Origin: an uncultured Myxococcales bacterium
GTDB taxonomy: Bacteria; Myxococcota_A; UBA9042; DTJE01
Length of the DNA: 52,191 nt
Assembly (NCBI GenBank): GCA_937975765.1
Contig: CALJUR010000084.1
Coordinates: forward strand, 1 to 52,191
Direction: 5' to 3'
Shown here: piece after piece, positions 1 through 7,494 of the stretch
Numbering within the stretch: the first letter of the stretch is position 1
Layout: each line of letters starts with the position of its first letter
Program-made: the position numbers and the translations under genes
Notes under the pieces: generated by a model
The model's database searches: none
What the model was told of the DNA's origin: nothing
The model's input: only the letters and a program-made list of their open reading frames with translations

Positions 1-31
1 GTTCTGGTACAACTACATTTTCAACGATTAG
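1..31 (+). CDS. 3' end of an unidentified gene (partial)
   Basis: Reading from base 2 gives the peptide FWYNYIFND followed by TAG at 29-31. This may be the last nine codons of a plus-strand gene that starts before the window. The aromatic-rich tail resembles the final strand of an exported or outer-membrane protein, but nine residues cannot identify a family. A family-B repeat begins about 33 bases after the stop, as it does behind several other genes here. The call could be a chance frame. Confidence 0.35.
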   Translation, partial: FWYNYIFND

Positions 32-63
32 AATGGGTTGCGAGGCTGGCGAGCACTTCGATC

Positions 64-90
64 TGTAGGGCGGGGGCCCCGTCCCCCGCC
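64..90 (+). repeat. Family-B GC-rich hairpin repeat, copy 1
   Basis: The copy begins TGTAGGGCGGGG and folds as GGCGGGGG/CCCCCGCC around a six-base CCCCGT loop. The same unit recurs at 14807, 14875 (inverted), 15057 (inverted), 19261 (inverted), 36196 and 36379. No T-run follows, so it is not a textbook intrinsic terminator, although it lies between two converging genes. Confidence 0.7.
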
Positions 91-114
91 TCCTTCCCTG
101 GTGCAGGGTCGTTC

Positions 115-3100
115 CTACTCCGCGACCGTCAGCACGCCCAGGTTCTCCAGGTCGAACTGGACGTCCGGCTCCGAGCCCGCCCCGACATCGCCGGCGACCA
201 GGTCGCACCACGTCCAGGAGGCTCCGCCGTCGCGGCTGAACCGGTACCCGTACCGGTACGTCCCGGGGAACAGCGGGGCGACGCCTTCCGCCAGGTAGTC
301 GTCGGAATCGCCGGCCTGCTGCACGAAGACCGCGTCCACGAACGTCCAGCCGGCCTCGTACTGCGGGTTCCGGTCCGCCGGCCCGACGCCGAACTGGGCC
401 ATCAGGGACGGGTTGACGCCGTCCGCCTCGGTCCAGCCCTCCTCGTAGACCTCGCCGGTCACCAGGCCCAGCGTGGCGCCCGGGACCGCCGACAGCGTCG
501 CCGGGTCCACGATCGCGCACAGGTCCATCTCCTCGGCGGCGCCGGACTCGTTGTTGGCCCATGTGCACGAAATCCCCGGCGAGGCCGTGTTGCGGGGCAC
601 CGGCGGAGTGGCGTTCTCGAAGTCCAGCGCGTTGTCGCCCTGGTCCAGGCATCCCGATTCCTTGCGGATCGCGGAGGTCGTGTTGGTCACCCCGGCGGCC
701 TGCCCGGTCCCGCGGTAGCAGCCGGCGACGCCGTAGCCGACCAGGTCCTTCCACAGGCTGGCGTCCGGGCACGCGCCCGACAGCGCCGTCGTGGACGCCA
801 CCAGCGCGACCTTGCCCGACACGCCGGCCATCGGGATGGTGCCGGTCACGTCCGGGGTCGGCAGGTCGGTGGTGCCGCCGGAACCGTTCGCCTCCTTGAC
901 CAGGAAGTAGCCGCCCGGCGGGATCGTGCCGGCCAGCGACGTCACCTGCCAGGTGGAACCGGTGGAGGACGCGTACTGCACGGACCAGCCGGCCAGGTCG
1001 ATCGCCGTGGTCCCGAGGTTGCGCAGTTCGATGAAGTCGCTCTTGTAGACCGACCCGGAATTGCCGCCGCCGCCGTAGACCTGGCTGATCACCACCGACC
1101 CGTCCCGGTTGCCCCCCTGGGACGCGATGTTGGTGGTCGTGAAGCCGGTCGCCTGGACGTGGTCCGCCGTCATCGGGCGCCCGTCGGCCGCCAGCGCGGC
1201 GGTGGTCACGCGGATCCGGTACGTCCGGTTCACCAGCAGGCCGGGCACCGGCACCAGCGTGGCGACGGTGTCACCGCTGGACAGCAGCGCGAAGGCCGAC
1301 ACGAATCCCTCGCACGTCGCGAAGCCGTCCTTCGACACCTGGATGGCCCCCGTGCAAGGCCCGTGCGCGACCTGCGTCGTCAGCGAGGCCCCGTCCATCG
1401 GCTCCGTGAAGGTGACGACGATGGCGGTGTTCGCCGGGGGAGTGGCGCCGTCCGCCGGCATCGTGGACAGGACGGCCGGCACCTTGGTCGTGCAGTCGTC
1501 GTCCAGGTAACCGGGGTTGCAGGTGGTGCAGTGCCCGTTGCCCGCCGTGCCGTAACAGGTGCCGGCGGCGCAGGTGCCGTTCGCGGTGTCGCACGTGACG
1601 GTGCCGTCGCAGGCCCCCCCCCACCGGGTCTCCAGGCACTCGGCGCAGAATGGCGCCGCCCAGCCGTCCTGGCAGACGCAGATGGACGGGATGTCCACGC
1701 ACAGCCAGTGGGGCTCGACCTTGCAGTCGGCGTCGCAGCCGTCGCCCGGCACCTTCAGGCCGTCGTCGCACCCCTCGTCACCGGCCGGGATCCCGTCCCC
1801 GCACGTGGTCGCGCAGGCGCTGGGCTGGCCCGTGCAGGTCCAGCCCGGCTCGACCTTGCAGTCCCCGTCGCAGCCGTCCCCGTTCTGCAGGTCGCCGTCG
1901 TCGCAATCCTCCGTGCCGGCGATCTTCGTGTCCGAGCAGACCGTCACGCAGACCGACGGCACGCCGGCGCACTCCCAGCCGTACTCCTTCCCGCAGTTCT
2001 CGTCGCAGCCGTCGCCCGGAACCTTCAGGCCGTCGTCGCAGCCCTCGTCGCCCGCCGGGATCCCGTCGCCGCACGTCGTGACGCACACGCTGGGCAGGCC
2101 CGCGCACGTCCAGCCGGCCTCCTGCATGCACCACGAGTCGCAGCCGTCCGTCGGGTCCTTGTCGCCGTCGTCGCAGTTCTCGCGGCCGACAATCAACCTG
2201 TCGCCGCAGATCTCCTCGCAGGTTGTCGGCCAACCGGTGCACGTGAAGCCCGCCTCGAACTTGCAGTTCTCGTCGCAGCCGTCGCCGTTCACCCGGAGCC
2301 CGTCGTCGCAGTCCTCCCCGACGCCCCACAGGCCGTCGCCGCACTCGCCGACGATCGTGCACACGCTGGGCTGGCCCGTGCACTCCCAGCCTTCCTCCAC
2401 CTGGCAGTCGGCGTTGCAGCCGTCCAGGGGGTCGAGGTCGTCGTCGTCGCACCCCTCCATGCCGACGACCTTCCCGTCGCCGCAGTCCTCCTGGCAGACC
2501 GTCGGCACCCCGCTGCAGATCCAGCCGGCCTCGAACTTGCAGTTCTCGTCGCAGCCGTCGAGGTTCGCGCGCAGGCCGTCGTCGCAGTCCTCCTGACCGC
2601 TCACGACCTTCCCATCGCCGCACACCGCCTTGCAGACGCTGGGCTCGCCCGTGCACTCCCAGCCGTCCTCCACCTGGCAGAGATGGTCGCAGCCGTCGAG
2701 GTCCTCCTGGTCGCCATCGTCGCATTCCTCGCCGATGCCGATCCCACGGTCGCCGCAGACGGGCCTGGCCTCGCAGAATCCGCCGATGCACCAGCGACCG
2801 GTGCCGCAGCCGGTCTGGTCCGGCACCGCCACGTGCGTGCAGCCCGCGGGTTCCGCGCAGCCGTCGGTCGTGCAGGCGTTGCCGTCGTCGCAGGTGCCCG
2901 TGCCGGCCACGCAGGCGCCGTCCAGGCACCGATCGCCGATCGTGCAGGCCAGGCCGTCCTGGCAGGGGTCGTCGTCCGCCGCGACCTGGTCGACGCAGAA
3001 GCCTTCCGGCAACTGGCACACGTGGGCGTGGCAGGCCGGCGCCTGGCCCCAGGCGGCCACGCAGTCGTCGTCGTCCTGGCAGGGCACCGGTTCCTCTCCG

Positions 3101-3555
3101 TCCGCGGCGAGGTCCGGCGCGCCCTCGTCCCCGGCGAGATCCGTCGTCCCCTCGGCCTCGGCCCCCTCGTCCTCCACCCCGTCCGGGGCGATGTCCGCGG
3201 CGGGGTCCCCGGCCGCCAGGTCGTCCGCCACCGGAACGTCCTCCGCGTCGGGAGCGACCTCCTCGGTCGCCTCCTGAACGACGTCGTCCGGTGTCAGTTC
3301 GGTCCCCGCGTCGGCCGGGACTTCCTCCGGCACGTCCGCGGGCAGTTCCTGGGCCACCTCGGCGGGCAGCTCCGTCGCCGCCTCGGCCGGCAGGTCCTTC
3401 GGCAGTTCCGCGGCCGGGTCGAAGGCGATGTCGTAGAGGACCTCTACGGCCGCGTCCGCCCCCGAATCCTTCACGGACTCCCCGCCCTCGCAGCCGGCCA
3501 GGGCCAGCGTCAGGACCGCCACCAGGGATGCCGTCGCAACGAACGCCCTTCGCAT
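115..3555 (-). CDS. Large Cys-rich lipoprotein with DUF4215-type repeats, Ig-like and lamin-tail domains
   Basis: 1146 aa. The N-terminus is a lipoprotein signal with lipobox LAGC near residue 22, so the protein should be membrane-anchored and exposed outside the cytoplasm. A long Asp/Glu/Ala/Pro linker (to about residue 150) is followed by Cys-rich segments. About eight repeats (roughly residues 265-625) follow the pattern CGDG..ECDDG...DGCD..C..E.GW.C.G.PSVC, the Myxococcus-type DUF4215 repeat. Repeats 6 and 8 are nearly identical over their first half. An EGF-like stretch, an SbsA-type Ig-like domain (about 690-800, with STMPADGA and VVTFTEPMD) and a lamin-tail-like domain (about 818-920, with VVISQVYGGGG and FIELRN) come next. 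The start is fixed by AGGAGG seven bases upstream of ATG. Ligand or partner is unknown; an adhesive or scaffold role is inference. Confidence 0.9.
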   Translation of the reverse strand: MRRAFVATASLVAVLTLALAGCEGGESVKDSGADAAVEVLYDIAFDPAAELPKDLPAEAATELPAEVAQELPADVPEEVPADAGTELTPDDVVQEATEEVAPDAEDVPVADDLAAGDPAADIAPDGVEDEGAEAEGTTDLAGDEGAPDLAADGEEPVPCQDDDDCVAAWGQAPACHAHVCQLPEGFCVDQVAADDDPCQDGLACTIGDRCLDGACVAGTGTCDDGNACTTDGCAEPAGCTHVAVPDQTGCGTGRWCIGGFCEARPVCGDRGIGIGEECDDGDQEDLDGCDHLCQVEDGWECTGEPSVCKAVCGDGKVVSGQEDCDDGLRANLDGCDENCKFEAGWICSGVPTVCQEDCGDGKVVGMEGCDDDDLDPLDGCNADCQVEEGWECTGQPSVCTIVGECGDGLWGVGEDCDDGLRVNGDGCDENCKFEAGFTCTGWPTTCEEICGDRLIVGRENCDDGDKDPTDGCDSWCMQEAGWTCAGLPSVCVTTCGDGIPAGDEGCDDGLKVPGDGCDENCGKEYGWECAGVPSVCVTVCSDTKIAGTEDCDDGDLQNGDGCDGDCKVEPGWTCTGQPSACATTCGDGIPAGDEGCDDGLKVPGDGCDADCKVEPHWLCVDIPSICVCQDGWAAPFCAECLETRWGGACDGTVTCDTANGTCAAGTCYGTAGNGHCTTCNPGYLDDDCTTKVPAVLSTMPADGATPPANTAIVVTFTEPMDGASLTTQVAHGPCTGAIQVSKDGFATCEGFVSAFALLSSGDTVATLVPVPGLLVNRTYRIRVTTAALAADGRPMTADHVQATGFTTTNIASQGGNRDGSVVISQVYGGGGNSGSVYKSDFIELRNLGTTAIDLAGWSVQYASSTGSTWQVTSLAGTIPPGGYFLVKEANGSGGTTDLPTPDVTGTIPMAGVSGKVALVASTTALSGACPDASLWKDLVGYGVAGCYRGTGQAAGVTNTTSAIRKESGCLDQGDNALDFENATPPVPRNTASPGISCTWANNESGAAEEMDLCAIVDPATLSAVPGATLGLVTGEVYEEGWTEADGVNPSLMAQFGVGPADRNPQYEAGWTFVDAVFVQQAGDSDDYLAEGVAPLFPGTYRYGYRFSRDGGASWTWCDLVAGDVGAGSEPDVQFDLENLGVLTVAE

Positions 3556-3599
3556 CGTGTCCTCCTGCCCGGTAGCCCCGGGGACGTGAACTCCGGACG

Positions 3600-3628
3600 A
3601 GTATCCGACGATCGACCTTCCCTTCCAA
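3600..3628 (-). promoter_or_regulatory. Candidate sigma-70 promoter for the 1146-aa lipoprotein
   Basis: On the minus strand, TTGGAA (3623-3628) and GATACT (3600-3605) are separated by 17 bases, about 45 bases upstream of the start codon. Each hexamer matches consensus at four of six positions, so this is a moderate candidate only. Confidence 0.35.
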
Positions 3629-3688
3629 TAGGCACCTGATCGGGCGGCGCCGGGAAACGGGACCGTAGCTGGAACGAGGATGTCTGCG

Positions 3689-5671
3689 TCAGCGGGGGAC
3701 GGGCTGCAGTTCGGCCAGGGCGCGATCCAGGAAGTCCAGCGGGATCGAGCCGGCGGGGCGCACCTTCGCGTCCCGGATCACCTGCACCTGCGCCTGCAGG
3801 TCGCCCAGGAGGTCGGCATCCGCCTGCCCGCCCGATGCCAGGGTTTCCAGCAGGTCCAGGGCCAGGCTCCCGGCGTCGCCTTCCCGCGCCAGCACCTGCA
3901 CCCAGGGCAGCAGTTCCTCCCGCAGCGAGACCAGGGCCACCTTCGCCCATCCCGTGGGCAGCCCGGAGAACACGGAGAGGAAGCCCGACTCCAGCATCGC
4001 GGACGACCCCTGCACGTCGATGCCCTCATCGAAGGCGGCCCAGAAGGCGTCGATGGCCTCCTGCAGCCCGGGGGCCATGCTGCCCGCCAGGAACGGCGAT
4101 CGGTTCACTTCCGCCAGCACCCGCAGCGCGGTCGCACCGTCGTTCGGCCCGGCCAGCAGCGCCCCGGCCGCAATCATCGACCGGTCGGGGTCGTACCCGG
4201 GAGCGTTCCAGGCGTAGTCCGCGCAGGTCGCCAGCGCCGGCAGCGACGCGAACGGGAACGGCATCGGGTTGAACAGCAGCCCCGCGAGGTGGCCGGGCAG
4301 GTCCGGCGACCGGCCCTCGACCGGTCCCAGGAACAGCCGCTCGCCGGCGTTGTCGATCACCGGATAGTTGTCGCCCAGCAGGGGCTTCCGCTGCAGCCAG
4401 GCCCCGACCTCGTCCGCGTCCGCGGGGACGACGGTCGGTGACAGGATCTCGCGACCCGTCCAGCCGACAGTCACGTACGGCGGCAGCCGTTCCCCGGCCA
4501 GCGTCAGCGACTCCTCTGCCCCCTCGGCCCGCGACCAGTAGTCGGTCGGAACGAATCCCATCGCCACGTCGGGGCGCCGCTCGTGCAGCCGGGCCAGCAC
4601 GTCGGCCGCGAAGTCGACCATTGCCTCGTCGTGCGATGCGTACTTCTCCTGGTCGGCGGGCAGCAGCACCTGGTCGGTGTCGTCGAAGCTGAGGCTGAAC
4701 AGCGTGAACCCGGTGTCCAGCAGTTCCAGCACGGCCTCCACGAAGAGCGCGCGGTCGTCCTCGCTGGAGAAGACCACCGACGCCAGCGGCCGCACCTGCA
4801 GCCCGGCGGCCAGCCCGGCGGCATGGACCCCCGCGGTCATCGCCCGCAGGTCCGCCAGGTACTCGGCGGGCCAGCCGTCCTTCCAGTAGGTGTCGATCCA
4901 GTTCAGCCAGGGGTCGATCTTGGACGCGTACACGAACAGGTTGAACTTCATCGCGGCCAGCAGCGGCATCAGCGCCAGCCGGTCCTCGGCCTTCCAGGGC
5001 GGGCCGTAGTACGTCTCGATCACGCCGCGCATCGGTGTCGAGGGAGCGTCGGCCACCAGCAGTTCGCGGGTGGGCGGGGTCGCGATGGCCAGGAACTGGC
5101 ACGCGGTCCGGAAGGCCTGCCGGCGACCGGCGGCGGCCGGCGCGAACACGTCCAGGAAGTGGCGCCCCCCGGTGCCGGTGGACCAGCGCAGCAGGTAGGC
5201 CTCGTCGGACGCGGGCAGGCCCGGAGCGCACGCCGCCGCGATCGCCGCCCATTCGTCCGTTGCATGCACGGCCACCGCCAGCCCGGCGTCCGTGCCGTCC
5301 TCCACCCGGCCCAGCCCGCCGGTTGCGGCCATCGCCAGGAATGCCGCCTCGTCCGACGCGTCCCCGCCGCCCAGCGACGCTGTGGCCGGCAGGATCGGCG
5401 AGATCTCCCCCCCTCCCCAACCCAGCACCCGCACCGGGCGAGGGATCAGGGCCCCCATCGCCACCTCGACCGTCCCGTCCGGCGCGCACCAGCCGGCCGG
5501 CTCCACGGCGTCCGGCCCGACCGCCTCCGCGTCGCCCGCGGGGTCGCCCGTCGCGTCCACCGCGACTTCCCCCGGCAGGTCGCCCGCCGTTCCCGGATCG
5601 TCGGCCCCGCCACCCGACGAGCAGGCCGCAAGCACCATCACCACCAGGAAGCCGGCCGGGATGCATCTCAC
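3689..5671 (-). CDS. GH84-type beta-N-acetylglucosaminidase (O-GlcNAcase/hyaluronidase-like) lipoprotein
   Basis: 660 aa from GTG at 5671, chosen because GAGGTG precedes it and the product then begins with a compact signal peptide and lipobox LAAC. A longer ATG reading at 5704 would add 11 unlikely residues. The catalytic barrel starts with GVIETYYGPPWK and NLFVYASKIDPW, typical of GH84 (GVIEGFYG.PW, YIYAPK.DP). The catalytic Asp pair lies in LSFDDTD near residues 330-331. Family enzymes remove terminal beta-GlcNAc by substrate-assisted catalysis; substrates include glycoproteins and glycosaminoglycans. The C-terminal part contains ADYAWNAPGYDPDRS, like the family's post-catalytic helical region. 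The residues before the barrel look like the usual GH20b-type domain. As a lipoprotein it probably acts on exogenous glycans, not on cell-wall intermediates. A family-A repeat arm lies 35 bases upstream of the start. Confidence 0.85.
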   Translation of the reverse strand: MRCIPAGFLVVMVLAACSSGGGADDPGTAGDLPGEVAVDATGDPAGDAEAVGPDAVEPAGWCAPDGTVEVAMGALIPRPVRVLGWGGGEISPILPATASLGGGDASDEAAFLAMAATGGLGRVEDGTDAGLAVAVHATDEWAAIAAACAPGLPASDEAYLLRWSTGTGGRHFLDVFAPAAAGRRQAFRTACQFLAIATPPTRELLVADAPSTPMRGVIETYYGPPWKAEDRLALMPLLAAMKFNLFVYASKIDPWLNWIDTYWKDGWPAEYLADLRAMTAGVHAAGLAAGLQVRPLASVVFSSEDDRALFVEAVLELLDTGFTLFSLSFDDTDQVLLPADQEKYASHDEAMVDFAADVLARLHERRPDVAMGFVPTDYWSRAEGAEESLTLAGERLPPYVTVGWTGREILSPTVVPADADEVGAWLQRKPLLGDNYPVIDNAGERLFLGPVEGRSPDLPGHLAGLLFNPMPFPFASLPALATCADYAWNAPGYDPDRSMIAAGALLAGPNDGATALRVLAEVNRSPFLAGSMAPGLQEAIDAFWAAFDEGIDVQGSSAMLESGFLSVFSGLPTGWAKVALVSLREELLPWVQVLAREGDAGSLALDLLETLASGGQADADLLGDLQAQVQVIRDAKVRPAGSIPLDFLDRALAELQPVPR

Positions 5672-5705
5672 GTCGACACCTCGCGTTGCGCCGGGATGTA
5701 GCACG

Positions 5706-5742
5706 GAATTGGGGGACAGTCACCATTATTCACGTCCTAACC
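5706..5742 (+). repeat. Family-A left arm of the RAYT element
   Basis: GAATT plus GGGGGACAGTCACCATTATT, then eight variable bases and AACC. The same layout (core, eight bases, AACC) is present at 14927-14956 and 44871-44900. Confidence 0.75.
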
Positions 5743-5825
5743 TTCGGTGTTCTTTACACAAGCACTCATCCCGACGAAACGATCCCCGCTCTACCCCGAT
5801 AGATCCGGCATCGAGGGAGGTGGCC

Positions 5826-6515
5826 ATGGGTCGCTCGGCTCGGATCGTCGTCCCGGGAATGCCGCACCACGTGACCCAGCGCGGCAACTATCGGCAACCG
5901 GTCTTCGCGACGCCCGAGGACCGCATCCTCTACCTCCGCTTGCTTCGCGAGTCGGCGGACCGGTCCGGTGTCCGAATCTGGGCCTGGTGCCTGATGACCA
6001 ACCATTCGCATGTGATCGCAGTCCCCGAAGGTTCCGAGTCCCTGGCCTGGGCTTTCGGTCGCACGCACGCCGAGTATGCGCGCCAGACCCACGCACGATT
6101 GGGCCGATGCGGTCATCTGTGGCAGGCACGGTTCCATTCCTGCCTGCTGGACGACTCCCATCTACGAACCGCGATCCGGTATGTCGAACTCAACCCGGTC
6201 CGAGCTGGACTGGTCCGTTCCGCCGAAGACTACGAGTGGTCCAGCGCACGCACACGACTCCAGAAACTGCCACACCCGCTGATGGACGACGGCTGCCCGG
6301 TCGACGACACAAGCGAGGAGTGGAGGCAGTTCCTCGAAGCGGATTCGGACGGCGAAGATATCCGAGTGCTGCGAAAGGCCACGAGAACCGGGTGGCCCGC
6401 GGCCGATCCGGAAACCTTGGCGGAGATCGAGAAAGCCACCGGAATGGTGCTGCACCGGAGAAAACGAGGGCGCCGGCCGGGCCACCTTGTGAAACCTGTA
6501 ATATCCACATGTTGA
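5826..6515 (+). CDS. REP-associated tyrosine transposase (RAYT, Y1 HUH family)
   Basis: 229 aa. ATG at 5826 is preceded by GGGAGGT at good spacing. Conserved landmarks are PHHVTQRGNYRQPVF near the N-terminus, the HUH-type metal motif MTNHSHVI (His-Ser-His), HLWQARFHS, and YVELNPVRAGLV with the candidate nucleophilic Tyr. These define the IS200/IS605-related Y1 transposases that act on REP-like palindromes by single-strand cleavage. The length fits the family and no frameshift is evident, so the gene appears intact. The TGA stop (6513-6515) lies inside the right arm. Cognate repeats are present on both sides and elsewhere in the window, which supports a RAYT role over a plain insertion sequence. 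Confidence 0.9.
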   Translation: MGRSARIVVPGMPHHVTQRGNYRQPVFATPEDRILYLRLLRESADRSGVRIWAWCLMTNHSHVIAVPEGSESLAWAFGRTHAEYARQTHARLGRCGHLWQARFHSCLLDDSHLRTAIRYVELNPVRAGLVRSAEDYEWSSARTRLQKLPHPLMDDGCPVDDTSEEWRQFLEADSDGEDIRVLRKATRTGWPAADPETLAEIEKATGMVLHRRKRGRRPGHLVKPVISTC

Positions 6516-6565
6516 GACGGCAATAATGGTGACTGTCCCCGAATTATGGTGACTGTCCCCGAATT
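6500..6565 (+). repeat. Family-A right arms (tandem pair)
   Basis: AATATCC (6500), four bases, GTT (6511), eight bases, then AATAATGGTGACTGTCCC (6522-6539) and a second, slightly diverged copy (6542-6559). The AATATCC-4-GTT-8-arm order is repeated exactly at 44947-44986. The pair ends a few bases from the stop codon of the converging DUF486 gene. Confidence 0.75.
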
Positions 6566-6569
6566 GGGG

Positions 6570-6911
6570 TCAGGCGCCCTTCTCGGGGAAGGCGAAGGCG
6601 AACCAGACGGCCAGGGCGATCAGCGCGAACGAGACCAGGGTGTTCCAGCGCAGGCGCTCGCCCAGGTACAGCCAGGCGAAGCCGGCGAAGACCGACAGGC
6701 TGACGACCTCCTGGATCACCTTCAGTTGCGTCGCGTTGAACTGGCCGTACCCGATCCGGTTGGCGGGGACCTGCAGGCAGTACTCGAACAGCGCGATGCC
6801 CCACGACGCCAGGATCACGATCCACAGCGGGGAATCCTTGAACTTCAGGTGCCCGTACCACGCCACGGTCATGAACAGGTTCGAGGCCACCAGCAGCAGG
6901 ACCGTCCACAT
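6570..6911 (-). CDS. DUF486 family small membrane protein (DMT superfamily)
   Basis: 113 aa from ATG at 6911; the longer open frame upstream is noncoding in character. About four hydrophobic helices are visible: WTVLLLVASNLFMTVAW, PLWIVILASWGIALFEY, VIQEVVSLSVFAGFAWLYL, and the C-terminal LVSFALIALAVWFAFAF. The segment QVPANRIGY.QF..TQLK is characteristic of DUF486, a four-helix relative of drug/metabolite transporters. Substrate and function are unknown for the family. The TGA stop abuts the tandem family-A right arms. Confidence 0.85.
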   Translation of the reverse strand: MWTVLLLVASNLFMTVAWYGHLKFKDSPLWIVILASWGIALFEYCLQVPANRIGYGQFNATQLKVIQEVVSLSVFAGFAWLYLGERLRWNTLVSFALIALAVWFAFAFPEKGA

Positions 6912-7012
6912 CGAGCGCCCCCGGGATGCCCCCGGGGCGGATTGTAAGGCTCTCCCGGGAAAAAGCGGCAACCGGCGACGGGCGGGACGGGGGACGAGGA
7001 GACGGACGCCTG

Positions 7013-7489
7013 CTACAGCGCGTTGCAGACCTTCAGCGCGGTGCCGCTGGGCGGCACGCTGCACGCGGTGTACCCGGTCGGGCAGTCCCCCGCCGAAGCG
7101 CACGACACCGCGCAGAATGCCGAGAGGTCATCGCCGGAGTAGGCCGAGAAGCGCATGCAGGTGTAGTCCGCGCCCTCGCGGTTGCACTCGCCGCCCGTGC
7201 CCGAGCCGCAGTCCTTCGAGCAGATCTTGAAGGCGCCGCCGGTCACCGAGGGCGCCGAGATGCACCGGGCGAACCGGCACTCGGAGTCCAGCGTGCAGGG
7301 CTGGCCGTGCAACTTGCCCTCGGGGTTCACGACCTCGGGGCCGACGCCGTCGTCCCCGGAGATTGAGGCGTCCTCCCTGCCGGCATCCGGGTCGTCGCCG
7401 GAATCGGAATCGCAGCCCGCCGCGCCCGCGAACGCCAGCACGGCCGCCGCCAGGAACCCGGCCATCCGGAACCCGAACCGCCCGTCCAT
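7013..7489 (-). CDS. Small Cys-rich lipoprotein
   Basis: About 158 aa with a lipoprotein signal (AGFLAAAVLAFAGAAGC), an Asp-rich linker, then roughly ten Cys in PCTLDSECRFARCIS, ICSKDCGSGTGGEC and FCAVSCASAGDCPTGYTAC. The pairing pattern looks disulfide-bonded. No family with known function is recognised. ATG at 7489 is used. An in-frame ATG at 7501 overlaps the stop of the kinase gene (ATGGTGA) and would add four residues; either gives a good signal peptide. The tight junction implies co-transcription and possible translational coupling with the kinase, so the protein may be its extracytoplasmic partner (inference). Confidence 0.8.
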   Translation of the reverse strand: MDGRFGFRMAGFLAAAVLAFAGAAGCDSDSGDDPDAGREDASISGDDGVGPEVVNPEGKLHGQPCTLDSECRFARCISAPSVTGGAFKICSKDCGSGTGGECNREGADYTCMRFSAYSGDDLSAFCAVSCASAGDCPTGYTACSVPPSGTALKVCNAL

Positions 7490-7494
7490 TCGCG

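Larger units (their letters stand above)
5706..6565 (+). mobile_element. RAYT transposon-like element (family A, copy A1) with inverted arms
   Basis: The unit contains one Y1-type (HUH) transposase gene between inverted arms. The left arm carries GGGACAGTCACCATTATT at 5713-5730; the reverse complement is at 6522-6539, followed by a second right arm with one mismatch at 6542-6559. Inside each arm the sequence AAC occurs exactly eight bases from ATTATT (5739 on the left, GTT at 6511 on the right). The interior looks less G+C-rich than the neighbouring genes, which suggests acquisition. The same arms and spacing recur at 44862-45014, and the left arm at 14919. Exact transposon termini cannot be set from one copy. 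Confidence 0.8.

Noticed and set aside
1159..3639. Long plus-strand frame opposite the 1146-aa lipoprotein
   Set aside because: Mirror of the Cys-rich repeat gene; low-complexity Ala/Arg/Val product without start signals.
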